64,000 nucleotides of DNA from Juglans regia (Eukaryota; Streptophyta; Magnoliopsida; Fagales; Juglandaceae). This document shows positions 35,429-46,460 of the stretch, one piece after another. The notes under the pieces are model-generated. The model was not told the origin of the DNA and made no database searches. It was given only the letters and a program-made list of their open reading frames with translations. The translations under genes were made by a program, and so were the position numbers. The DNA lies in assembly GCF_001411555.2 (NCBI RefSeq), contig NW_023354173.1, forward strand, positions 24,023 to 88,022, given 5' to 3'. Each line of letters opens with the position of its first letter. Position 1 is the stretch's first letter.

Positions 35429-36487
35429 AACTTCCATCTATCTACTGAAGTTAGATGTTTTGTGAATTTAGCAATTCTCTTGAGAAAATACACAAGGTAA
35501 ATATGTTGCCTGACCTTGGGGTTGCTTCTGAAAACCAAGAGTGGTTTTGGCACACTAAAAACCTAAAAAATGGGAATTAATTAATAATGCTTATTTATTA
35601 AGATGATATTTGATTGTAGGTGATTAATTCTTCACTGTTACCACCACAATATATAATATAACAAACACAGCCAAACACAATTTTCTATAATTTTATTAGC
35701 GAGCCCTCACTTTGTCGAATAAGTGAAGTACTTAATTTGTAAAGCGTAGATTATTCTTAATTTGTACTCGTCCATGGAGCATGGTGTTGTCACAAAGTCA
35801 TATCACCAGGGCCGGCCAGCACAATAGATTTTGAAGCTTATGGCGATAAGTTAAAATGTGATATTTTTCTTGTGTTAAATTAATTAATTTATATCTAAAA
35901 TATATTTTCATTTAAACATTATTCCTCTTTGTTTTGGAATGCAAAATTGTTAATTAAATTTTCCAGTAGAAAAGAACGGTATGTATTATATAAAATCTTA
36001 CTATATATATATGCCTATGAGTATTAATTCTAGATTAAAATAATATTAACATAGAATATATAAAAGAACCCATGCAATTTAGTAAATTAGCTTCACTTTT
36101 ATATAAAAATGTTAACCTGCATATATAGTAACATAAAATGTCTTAATGTTGATATTCAAAATCAAGAAATAAATTATAAATTAGAGGAATTTAAAGAAAA
36201 ATTGTACATGACGTTCAACTTCAAGCAATGGCCACATCTGTTTATGCGAATAAGATTCATGAATCTGGGTCAACTTACACCAACCCGTGTCTGCGACTTT
36301 CCTTAATTTCTTTGGCCACATCTTTGCTCGCTTTTATTTATTTTGTCTTTTACGTGTGTGACTTGTACTTGGGTATTTTTAAATTACGAAAATATCTTTT
36401 TAAAATGTATGATTCTACAAATTACACTTTGATTCAACGTGAAGTGTTCTAAAATTGAGTTTTACAAGCAAAGGTATTCTTAAATAT

Positions 36488-36662
36488 GAGAAATGATACT
36501 TGCAGTCGTGAGCGTGCAGTCGCTGTGCAGTCGCTTTGAAAAAAGTGAATAAATAAGGAACCCACATGAAAAGAAATTAATTTTTTAATAGTGAACCCTA
36601 CTCTTTTTCAAAGCGACTGCACAACGTTTGCGCATTCTACAACTGTATGTAGCATTACTTCT
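36488..36662. mobile_element. MITE abutting truncated MES exon 1
   Basis: The left end AGAAATGATACTTGCAGTCG is inverted against the right end ACTGTATGTAGCATTACTTCT. Inner arms also pair (CAGTCGCTTTGAAAAAAGT with TTTTTCAAAGCGACTG). It is the same family as 5122-5285 and 10842-11018. Immediately to the right, MES exon 1 sequence starts in mid-exon (TCTGGAATCCACCC), so everything encoding the first 44 or so residues is absent from its expected place. Confidence 0.75.
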
Positions 36663-37364
36663 TCTGGAATCCACCCAAAACAGTTGCATGAAGTAAAGTC
36701 ACTTTCGGAATACCTCGAGCCTTTGATGGAATTCATGGCGTCTCCGGCATTAATGGAGGAAAAGGTGGTCCTTGTCGGCCATAGCAATGGAGGTCTCTGC
36801 ATATCTGTTGCCATGGAAAAGTTTCCTGAGAGAGTCTCCGTTGCAGTGTATGCCACCGCCGTTATGCCAGGTCCCGACTTGAGTATCTTGACGCTAGGCG
36901 AAGAGGTAGTACTCCCATCTCTCTCTCTCTCTCTCTCTCTCTCCCAACCTTATGCAGTGACTGTGACTTGGGATTGTCTGCAGACCGTAGATTATTCTTG
37001 TGCATGGGGATCCCCTCTATAGTATAGTAGAAGCGAAAATGATCATGATCATCCAGTGGAATTTTCTTCCTGCGTGATTGATTTGGATTTTCTTTTCTTT
37101 TCATTTATTTGTCCTGGCTTTTGGCTTTTCGTTTAGATATTGATGGTCAAATGATTAATTTGATGGCTCTTAATTTCTTTCTTGTGTTACGTGCTAATTG
37201 GAGTTAGTATCGACACTTCCAAAGACATTGGGCAAAGACAAAATAAAAAAATCCTCTCTGTTTGAAAAATTTGATTTTCATTTGAATGATTTTTATATAT
37301 ATTCGTTTTGTCGGTCGGTCATATATTTCCATACATATTTGATAAGTGCTAAGGTTTTAAATTA

Positions 37365-37500
37365 TATAAGAGTAATCTTACAAAATAATACAGTTTAATG
37401 TGATCTATCGGATTTATTTTATAATAAAAATAATTTTTCAGTCTGATAAATCACATCAAGTTATATCAATTTGTAAGATTATTTTTGTATAATCACTTTA
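37365..37500. repeat. Palindromic MITE in intron 1 of MES pseudogene A
   Basis: TAAGAGTAATCTTACAAAATAAT is inverted against ATTTGTAAGATTATTTTTGTATAATC at the other end. The matching intron at 52835-53082 lacks this element together with about 100 flanking bases. Confidence 0.6.
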
Positions 37501-38179
37501 TTGTTAGAGTATTTATCTTCATATTTTGGGTCAAAATCAAACCGTAAGATTTGAAGATGATGTGCATGTGAGATACTAATTAATTTGTGCATGCAATTAA
37601 TTAATTCTATGACTCAACATCACTAGATATATACATGATATTTAAAAATTCATGCTTTAAATATATATTAACTAATTTATATATAGATAAAATTCACCTA
37701 TATATATATATCTGATACAGCCAGATCGATCTTTAGATCAATTCGTACGTATATAGGTTTGCCTATTTTACAGCTACGTACTTAATTATAATGTCTTTTT
37801 GCATATATGGTTTGGAAAATAAAAAATATATATCATGTAGTTCAACAGAAGACTGGATTCTTATATGGACACGCAATTTACGTTCGATCAAGGGGAAAAC
37901 AACCCTCAAACCTCCCTTTTATGGGGTCGCAACTTCATGGCAACCCAGTTTTACCAACTCTCCCAATATTCACATCAATTATCTCATTCATTGTCAGCAT
38001 TTTCACGCACGTTTTATCCTCATAATCCAGAAAACTTCAAGACAGGTGTGTAATGGTCATATGTACATGATACAACCATTTACTTTTTTTTCTTCCTGAG
38101 AAAGAAGGAATCTTTTAAGCATAAATTTTGTATTCAATCCGCATAATATTAATGATGTTTTGTCGAATAAAAAGTGTTA

Positions 38180-38362
38180 CAACTACAAAGAGATTTCATA
38201 TATAAAAGTAAATCTATAAATTGACATGATTTTATATGATATATACGTTAGATCCACTTTACAATAAAAGTAACTTTATAATTTAATATACCACATCAAA
38301 TCACGTCAGTTTGAAAATTTACTTATGTGAAATCTTTTTATGGCCAAAGCTATCATTTCTCT
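38180..38362. repeat. Palindromic MITE in intron 2 of MES (copy 1)
   Basis: It starts AAAGAGATTTCATATATAAAAGTAAATC and ends AAATTTACTTATGTGAAATCTTTTT, with arms of about 28 bases. It is present in both duplication units. Confidence 0.65.
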
Positions 38363-39088
38363 TTGCGGATATGCTTGACTACTTTCATTATAAGTTGTGA
38401 ACAAAATTCTTGTTAATAGTAATTAATGTTATAATTATTATAAGTTAGTTAGCTAATTAATTAAGTTGTCATGCATTTCCTAATATATTGTACACAATGA
38501 AATTAATTAATTACTAGGATTTGACGCTTGCAATGTCGTTGGTGAGACCTATTCGTCTCTACGGGGATACTGCAACATTGCAAAAAGAAGCAAATCTGAG
38601 CAGGGAGAAATACGGGCAAGTTCCTAGAGTTTACATCATTTGTGAAGAAGACAATGTGATGAAGGTGGATTTCCAAAGGTGGATGATTGAGAACAATCCA
38701 GCACCGGAGGTGAAGGTAATTGCCGGTTCCGATCACATGGTGATGTTCTCGCAACCGAAGGAGCTGTGCTCCTGCCTCCTTGAAATTGCAGAGAAATATC
38801 CTTAAAACTTGCCACTTGCAGCTACCTAGCTTGGGATATATGTTTCGTGGCACAAATAAATTATGACCCGATGGTAATATCCCGTACGTGTGTCTTGAGT
38901 ACTACAATATGATGGCATGCACATTATTTGAATTAATTAAGATCTAGTAGGCAATTAACAATTTGATTTGTAATATTTAAATTTTAGAATTTATCTTCCG
39001 AATCAAATAACGTCACGTGGATGATTTGGTATAAATGTCTTCAAATAGAATTATTCTTGTTAAAAGCAGAGCATAATTTCAAGTGTAT

Positions 39089-39358
39089 TTAGATGTAGAT
39101 CAGGAGACAATCGCAGAGTTCCTTCGGCTTTGAAAGCATTGCCATGTGATCAGCACCCTCAATCTCCATCACGTCTTTTACCCCACTGTTTTGAATCATC
39201 CATCGCTGAAATTCAACAAGTATTGCTAGATCCTCGTCACAAACAACGTAAACTCGTGGAACCGACTCATATCCCTGGTTTGAGAAATACTATGCCTTGG
39301 ACAAGTCCTCAATAAACAGTGAACTTGGCCTTGTTAAAGTCTTGGTGAGTTCAAGATC
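39089..39358 (-). pseudogene. Inverted MES pseudogene C, exon 3
   Basis: The minus strand from 39358 reads DLELTKTLTRPSSLFIEDL, then PRVYVVCDEDLAI and GADHMAMLSKPKELC, ending at TAA (39091-39089). This is the third exon of a methylesterase, with catalytic Asp (CDED) and His (ADH). One in-frame TAG interrupts it after LSKA. The AAG|GATCTTG acceptor is in place. It differs clearly from the plus-strand MES exon 3, so it is an older paralogue. Its exon 1 is at 46087-46460 on the same strand, with Copia-1 between them. Exon 2 is not found. Confidence 0.87.
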
Positions 39359-39532
39359 CTTCCACAATCACAACCCAATTACACTACTTAGGAAAATAAA
39401 GAATCCCAAAATTCTTACAACAATTTGTGATGTAATTAGACCGATCTGTGTCGTGCATGTGTATGGGGTGAGTGAATCCGTCGTCACACAGGTGAGGGCC
39501 TGAGTGTGTGAATTTGTTTAGAGTAATGCTGT

Positions 39533-39685
39533 ACCCCTCCTATGATTATATCCCAAAATCCCTCTTTGTAACATTCAATACACTCTATAAATAACCTACG
39601 TATTGTATATATATTGAAAAAATCTCAATGTACTCTCATGGTGTGCAAGACTTTTTCACAAACACCTTCTGTGCAATCTTCTTTA
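39533..39685 (+). repeat. Copia-1 5' LTR, truncated
   Basis: It matches the last 153 or so bases of the 3' LTR (45767-46053), sharing CCCCTCCTATGATT, CCCTCTTTGTAACATTCAAT and the end TCTTCTTTA. The first 130 or so bases of the LTR are missing. A TGGTAACAAGTGCC sequence follows directly, where the primer-binding site should be. Confidence 0.8.
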
Positions 39686-42214
39686 TGGTAACAAGTGCCA
39701 AGTGAGAGCAAGAGAGTCCTACTCACATGGCTTCCATCTCACTATCTGTGAGTAATTTTGTCACATTTTGTTTAACACGGAAAATATCGCTTGTGGAGGG
39801 AACAAATCGTGGCCTTGGCTAAGAGCCAAGACCTTATGGACCATCTTACAAATCTTTCCCCCCCACCTCAGTTCGATGTCCCCACAGACGATACTTCCAA
39901 GAGTTCAGTCAAACTTACCTCCAATGGTGCAAATCTGATCGTCTACTTTGTGGCTGGATAATTGACACTCTCAGAAGAATCTCTTGGTCTAGTTGTTGGA
40001 CTAGACACTGCACAACAAGTTTGGCAAGCCCTTCAAGAGGCCAACGCCCAAAGATCCCAAGAGAGGGAATTCCAATTTACACAGCAGCTTTTACATGCGG
40101 AAGGAGGCCACCACACCAATGGCAGATCATCTTCAACACTTCAAAGGGGTATGCGATAATCTAGCTGCAATCGGTTGGCCGGTGAGTGACAAAATGAAGG
40201 CTTTCTCCCTCCTCAATAGTCTCAGCCCCAAGTAATGAGCTGTTCACTACATCAATGCTCAAACCACCATGCTGATGTATGGAGAGCTGGTGCCCCTGTT
40301 GCAAGGATTCGAGATGCGTTCTTAGTTGCACGAGCCCCTTACTCCTCAGCCCATGGCATTTTATGGCCAAAAGTCCAATCACAGCTTCTCTAAGTGTCAA
40401 CGAGGTTCCACCCATACCCAGCACAAGACTTTTTCTTCTAAGGGATGTGGCTTCTCACAAGCCAGCCATTCCCCACGTTATAATGCTCAGTCTAGTGGTA
40501 CCCATAATCAAAATTATAATATTGCCTGTGACTCAGTTCGTTAAGAGACTTGTCAAATTTGTGGCAAGAAATGACATATTCCTCTGAAATGTTGGCATCG
40601 GTTTAATCACAGTCTCCAACCAGATGATATACCTCAAGCCTTGGCCTCTATGGCTCTTCATGATACATTGATATGCCTCCTAATTCCGAATGGATAGCAG
40701 ACATGGGAGCCTTTGCTCACATGACAAGTAACTCAGGGATGCTCAACAACTTTCGTTGCTATCTTGGCAATGATGTAGTACTTATTGATGATGGTAGTCT
40801 TCACGAAATTACACATACTGGGGACACTTATATTGGTTTTGGTGATTCTCGTATTCAGCTTAAAGATGTTTGCTTGTCCCTGATTTAGTGAAAAATATCT
40901 TGTCTATTAGTCAACTGACGTCTGACTATCCTTATGCCTGTGAATTTTATGGTATTGGTTTCTCTGTTAAGGAAAGGGCAACCAACTACACACTAATGAA
41001 CGAACATCGCAAGGGTAATATGTATATTTTGTCCCCACCCACAGAAGCACACTTCTCCATCTGGTTTCGATCGATTTCTGAAAAAGTGTGGCATCAATGG
41101 TTGGGACACCCTCAAGCTTCTATGCTTTGCTTAAGGTCTTATCCAGACTCTTGGCAAGAATAAGGGCTCTTCTCTGTGTGAGAATTGCCAACTAGGAAAA
41201 ATGAGCAATTACCTTTTTCACCTTCACATAGTTATACTTTTAGTATCTTTGATAAACTTTATTGTTGGCAGTGAGTTCACCAACAATCTATTTAATTTGC
41301 ATCTTCAAAAGCAAGGCATTCTTCACCAATACTCTTGTCCGCATACACCCGAACAAAATGGTTCAGTAGAACGATGTCATCGCACCATCCGTGAACTAGG
41401 TATGACTATGTTATTTGGCATACCTAAACGTTTTTTGGTCAAAGCCTTTTCCACTACCATCTTCTTAATTAACCGCCTTCCCTCTACATCCATTGGTTGT
41501 CAGTCCCCATTCTCTATATTTTATGGCCACTATCCAGATTATACCTCTCTCAAGGTTTTTGGCTCCAAATGTTACTCTTACACTTGGGACACCAAACAAA
41601 ATAAATTCGACCCAAAAACCCTACCTTGCATTTTTCTGGGCTACAGTGACAAACACCAAGGGTACAAATGCTATCACCCACCATCATGAAAAACCTTTAT
41701 TTCTCGACATGTTGTTTTTATGAAACTAGTTTTCCATTCAAACAACCCGGTAATCTCCATCTACCCACTTTCGATACTCATGTTTTATCAACTTTTATCG
41801 AATGACACTCATCTATCACTAACCCTGTGGATATCCCTAGTGCAGCTCACTTGTAGGTATAAGCTCCACCGGCTCCTTAAACATCCTCGACAATTGATCC
41901 CATTCTCATTCCCTCGTTGGCTCCTGACATTGAGCCCTTTTTGCACCCCAACCCCACATCAACTTCATCTCATGGTGACCCCCCTACAACCCTTTGCTTG
42001 CTCCACCCATAGCTTCCTCTTCCCCATGGACCCCTCCTCCTCACCCCATGGTCACTTGTGCCAAAGTTGGGACTCACAAACCTAATCCCAAATACACAAA
42101 TATCCATACCCTTATTGACTTTCCCTAAGAGCCCAAGACCGTTTGTTCTGCGCTGAACTATGTCAGGTGGTCTAAGGCTATGTGTGATGAATTACAAGCT
42201 CTTCATTACAACAA

Positions 42215-43697
42215 TGACTCACCCAAAAATGAGTAGCACAAAGGCTATCCCAAGTGCAGGAGGATGTCGCATAATAATTAGGAATAAATTCTTAAATTGT
42301 CTCATCAGGGAAAGTTACTTAAAATCAAACTCGTTTAAAATGGTGAAAATATTCATAAAGAGAAAATAAAAATGATGGTATGTGTAATAGATGAAAGAGT
42401 GCAACAATAATGAAAATGGTACTAGTCATGGAGTAGATTCATATTTTTGGATTTTTGAGCGTCGAAATGAAATGTAAAAAAAACTAACAAATTGAAATTA
42501 ACAATAAAAATAAATCAACTAAACTAAACAATCTTAATTAATCTGAAAAATTAAACAATAAAACATAAATTATTTAAGTCCTAATTAAGCTTTAATCGAT
42601 CTAATATGCAATGGAATTGAGAGATTAATAAAACTAATCTAAGAATTAAACTAGATTAGAAAGTAATTGACAAAATACGAACTGAAAATTGAAAAGCCTC
42701 AAAATCAAGATTCTAGGGTTCATCCTTGTATTTAAATCACAAATTTTCAAAATTAATTCATAGTACTTGTAATCACTGTTAAATGAAAGTTTAAAAAAAC
42801 GAGAAAAATAAATAACACGAAATAAATAAACAGAAAATAAATGCCCAAAAGTCTAAGCCAAATATCTCAAAAATAAATCACAAACTTTAAACTAAAATTA
42901 AATAAATAGTAGATAGTGAAAAGAGCAAGCCAAATGAATGGAGATGGAGGTGGTAGGCAATGGAAGAGGCGGCTGGAGCGGCAATTGGACCCTGTAAGAG
43001 TTCTTTAAATGTGCAGCGCTGCTCTAAAAAAGTCTCCAATTTCGTGCTAATGATATGCTTAAATAGGATAGGAAAGAAACCCTAATTTCTTCTTATTCTC
43101 GCACACAAAATCGTTTAAATTTTAGGACTCAACTTGGCAGCCACATAAGCGCTTCAGTAGTTCGAATTTGGAAATTCTTATTAAAAGACAACTTTGTAGC
43201 CCTTTAAGATAACTTTCCAATACATCAAGAATCGTATCAATCCGATATTTGAGCAGAAAGTTATGATTAAAATACTAAAATGTGTCCATTCTATCTCCTA
43301 ATGCATTTTTGGATTCTGATCTGAATTACTCTCAAACCCCATCATTATCCTTATTTGAAGAGTCTTACACTCGTTGAAAGTTTTTATATTGTTCCAATGT
43401 CTTGCCCACTTAAAAGTTCTTTGAATTTGAAATTAGGAATAAAATAATAGAAAATAGAAATAAAATAAAATAAGAATAATAGGATATCAAAAATATGTTG
43501 TGCATGTGAATGAACATTGTCCAATTAAATCACAAATTATGAAATTAAGCATAAATCATGCTATTAACCAATTTAAATCATAACTCGAATTTATTCATCT
43601 TAATCATTTATTCATCTAAAACCAATAATAATGTAATGAAATAATTAAAATATATTGGTTCTAAATGTATAAAATATGCAATAATTCAGCTCAATCA
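42215..43697. mobile_element. 1483-bp TG...CA element in Copia-1, probable solo LTR
   Basis: The element starts TGACTCACCC and ends CAGCTCAATCA. It is flanked by the same 5 bases, AACAA, at 42210-42214 and 43698-43702. Removing it and one AACAA joins the RT text ALHYNN to TWTFVPRTP in a consistent copia reading, so this is the true insertion boundary. It has no coding capacity, no internal copy of its ends and TG/CA termini. That fits a solo LTR of an otherwise absent LTR retrotransposon. A small non-autonomous LTR element is the alternative. An identical copy is at 57799-59281. Confidence 0.82.
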
Positions 43698-45147
43698 AAC
43701 AACACCTGGACTTTTGTTCCTCGGACTCCAGACATGTAGGTTGTTGGATGCAAATGAGTCTTTAAGAACAAACTCAATGCTGATGGCACACTTGATCGCA
43801 TGAAAACACAACTTGTCGCAAAAGGCTTCCATCAAGTTGATGGTGTCTTTTACAATGAGACTTTCTCTGATGTTATCAAACATGACACCATTTAGATCAT
43901 CATCAACTTAGCCCTTGTCAATCACAGGGACATTCGCCAACTTGACGTCAAGAATGACTTTCTTCATGGGGATCTTAAAGAGTCCGTCTTCATGGAACAA
44001 CCCCCAAGTTTTACCGATCCTAACTTCTCTTCATATATTTTCAAATTGAATAAAGCCTTGTACGGTTTAAAACAAACCCCCATGTATGGTTTGATAAGTT
44101 TAGTACTTTTCCCATCTCTTATGGGTTTCTATGTAGTATGATGGTTGATCCCTCACCTTTTATATATCACTCCTTTTGTGATATGCATGTTTTATTATTA
44201 TATGTTGACGATATTCTCTCAACAGGTTCTAATTATGCTCTTTTGCACAAATTAACTTGTACTCTTGGTACCCAATTTGCCATAAAAGACCTTGGCCCAT
44301 TACATTATTTTTTTTAGCATACAAGTTCACCGTACTAAAGATGGCCTTATTTTGTCCCAAACCATGTATGCTCTTGACATACTAGAACGTGCACAAATGC
44401 AAGACTGCAAACCCATGGGTACACCTGTGATGGCCCAAACAAAGGGCCTCATTAGTGATGTTCCCTTTCCTGACGCCTCTCACTATTGTAGCAATATTAG
44501 TGCCCTTCAATACCACTTACATGGCTAGACCTAGCTTATAGTGTTAATTTTGTTTCACAATTTATGCATTCGCCATCCATCTCTCACTACAAAATGGTAA
44601 AACATATTCTTTGCTATTTACATGGAACTGTTGAGCTTGGTATTTACTTCAGTTCCCAATCTACACTTGATCTTTATGCATTTTCAGATGCAGATTGGGC
44701 AGGTTGTCCTTAAACACGGTGTTCCACAACTAGATATTGTATTTTCCTAGAAAGCAACTGAATCTCTTGGTCTGCTAAGAAACAAAATACTATGTCTCGC
44801 TCAAGCTTTGAAGCTGAATATCGCACCATGGCGCATACAACTGCTGAACTCACATGGATTTCCTTTCTAGATCTTGGTGTTCACCTTTTGTCTCTGCCAC
44901 TCCTCTTTTGTGACAATCTTAGTGCTCTCTACATGATTGTTAATCCTGTTTTTCATACTCGTAGTAAACACATTGAGATTGACTATCACTATGTGTGTGA
45001 ACATGTTGCTCTTGGACTACTTCATGGTTAGCATGTTCCCGCCTCTTTACAACTAGCTAATATTTTTACCAAGCCTCTTGGATGCCACACTCTTCACATG
45101 TTATGGGATCAAACTTGGCCTTCTACCTCGGCATAGTTTGCAGGGGA

Positions 45148-45757
45148 TAGGGGTGTAAAACTTAACGGGGAAACCGGCTTGAACTGGTCCTAAACCAGTT
45201 TCCGTAGTTCCAAAACTGGCCAGTACTGGTCTGGTTCCAGTTCTATGCTTTTTAGGACCAGACCAAACCGGTTCACTATATTATATATTTTAAATTAATT
45301 TTTTTAATATTATGTATAATACTTTTTATATTATATATAATTTTTATATATAACATTCATAATAATATAAATTATAATGATATATAAGATAATGTTGTTA
45401 TAATTTATAACATAATATATATATTAATAACATTTTATAACCTAATAAATTCCCAACTTATTTCTTTTGATAAATACATAATATATTAGTAATACTAATA
45501 TACATTAGTATATTAATTATATTTCACTTTAATTAATTAGTATACATTAGTATACTAATATATATTAGTATATTAATTACATTTTATGCCATAATATTAA
45601 TACTATAAATTAAAAACCGGATCAGAATCGGTAAAACTGGAGGTATCGGTTTAGGAGGATAACCGGTACGTAATCGTTTTTCGAAAATGCAAAACCGGTG
45701 CATACTGGTTCAGTCCTAAATTTTTTTTAAAATTGGACCGGACCAATTACACCCCTA
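45148..45757. mobile_element. 610-bp hAT-type MITE in Copia-1
   Basis: Perfect 11-bp terminal inverted repeats (TAGGGGTGTAA / TTACACCCCTA) are flanked by 8-base direct repeats GCAGGGGA (45140-45147) and GCGAGGGA (45758-45765), which differ at two positions. Inside, CCGG-rich subterminal motifs (GGAAACCGGCTTGAACTGG; CCGGACCAATTACACC) surround a core of TA-rich sequence. Eight-base duplications and a TAGGG terminus are hAT features. It separates the Copia-1 polypurine tract from the RNase H end. Confidence 0.85.
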
Positions 45758-45766
45758 GCGAGGGAG

Positions 45767-46053
45767 TATTGAAGATATATAAGGAACCTTGTCCAGCAAC
45801 TAGAAATTTTATATATGGAAACTCTACAACCAGCAACCATCCATATATGCCCAATGGCTACAAAGGCCAAATATGGCAATTTCACATTAAGCCCCATATT
45901 CCCCTCCTATGATTGCATTCCAAAAATCCCTCTTTGTAACATTCAATACACTCTGTAAATAACCTACATATTGTGTATATATTGAAAGACTCTCAATGTA
46001 CTCTCATAGTGTGTGAGACTTTTTTACAAACACCTTATGTGTAATCTTCTTTA
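45767..46053 (+). repeat. Copia-1 3' LTR
   Basis: It starts after the purine tract GAGGGAG with TATTGAAGATATATAAGG and ends TCTTCTTTA. It is about 287 bases long. The 3' half aligns with the truncated 5' LTR at 39533-39685 with many differences, in keeping with an old insertion. Confidence 0.8.
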
Positions 46054-46086
46054 ACAACTAAAAGATAACGGTTTGAGACGTCACAC

Positions 46087-46460
46087 CTGTTCCAAAACAT
46101 ATGACGGCTTGTGTGTGATATCTGGCATAAAAGCCGCCATGAAAACCCCTACAAGGCTACAACTACTTTCTCAAGGTACTTTTCCATTGTAAGGGCTAAA
46201 TTCAAGCCCCCAAAGCTGTGCCCCACGATTACAACCTTTTGGTCAGGAGGAAGTGCGGCCAAAAGCTCTAACAATGGTTCAATATACTCGTGAAAGCTGC
46301 CAACATCTTTGATTGTCTTCGTACTGATACATGAAGCCGCAAGATCAAGGGCTATGACTCGCTGCGCTGGCCGGCGAACTCGAGCCGTGGTTTGAGCTTG
46401 TACCAGCACGAAGCACCATGGCATGTGCCATGCACCAGAACAAAATACAGTGTCAATATT
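46087..46460 (-). pseudogene. Inverted MES pseudogene C, exon 1
   Basis: Read on the minus strand from about 46460, frames give [18 protein letters not shown], then [24 protein letters not shown] and KVVIVGHSFGG, the N-terminal half of a methylesterase including the nucleophile Ser. At least two frameshifts break it: one near 46365 and one near 46155, where a stop follows KVVVAL. The exon ends at CAG|GTGTGA (46087). The Copia-1 3' LTR starts 34 bases further on, within what was intron 1. Confidence 0.87.

Larger units (their letters stand above)
34258..36487. other. Intergenic, MITE-rich
   Basis: 34258-34600 is probably the NUP58 3' UTR. 34620-34800 is a MITE-like repeat. 34886-35093 and 35096-35428 are GTTTGG-family MITEs. 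35429-36487 is AT-rich with nothing recognised except a short string near 35770 (GTCCATGGAGCATGGTGTTG) that resembles MES exon 1 (CATGGAGCATGGTGTTGG at 47540). Confidence 0.45.
36658..38805 (+). pseudogene. Methylesterase (MES) pseudogene A
   Basis: Three exon remnants of an alpha/beta-hydrolase methylesterase are present. Exon 1 (36658-36905) keeps SGIHPKQLHEVKS through VVLVGHSNGG, with the nucleophile Ser, but lacks the N-terminal oxyanion segment (LVHGACHGAWCWYK in the intact gene) because a MITE replaces it. Exon 2 (37841 to about 37963) reads FNRRLDSYMDTQFTFDQG but ends early: relative to the duplicate at 53390-53521 a 38-bp deletion removed PPE and the GTACGT donor. Exon 3 (38518-38805) is intact and matches 54105-54392, including the catalytic Asp and His. 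It has no start and a broken splice, so it cannot make a normal enzyme. Exons 2 and 3 lie inside duplication unit 1, exon 1 outside it. Confidence 0.88.
39533..46053 (+). mobile_element. Copia-1: old Ty1/copia element with nested insertions
   Basis: The domain order gag, protease, integrase, reverse transcriptase, RNase H is that of Ty1/copia. The gag remnant starts near 39728. A zinc knuckle (TCQICGKK) lies at 40549. A protease-like WIADMGAFAHM is at 40688. The integrase tail has SCPHTPEQNGSVERCHR at 41330-41390. RT pieces include DELQALHYNN (42187-42214), LVAKGFHQVDG (43807) and a YVDDI motif near 44200. RNase H has [13 protein letters not shown] and DADWAGCP motifs. The element is full of stops and frameshifts. 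The integrase N-half is largely missing. A 1483-bp element sits in RT and a 610-bp hAT MITE before the 3' LTR. It lies antisense to MES-C, between that pseudogene's exons. Confidence 0.9.

Noticed and set aside
38503..38853. 116-codon minus-strand frame, repeated at 54090-54440
   Set aside because: It is antisense to MES exon 3, which has the catalytic Asp and His in the plus frame.
40161..40424. 87-codon minus-strand frame, repeated at 55748-56011
   Set aside because: It lies antisense to the decayed Copia-1 gag and has no independent support.
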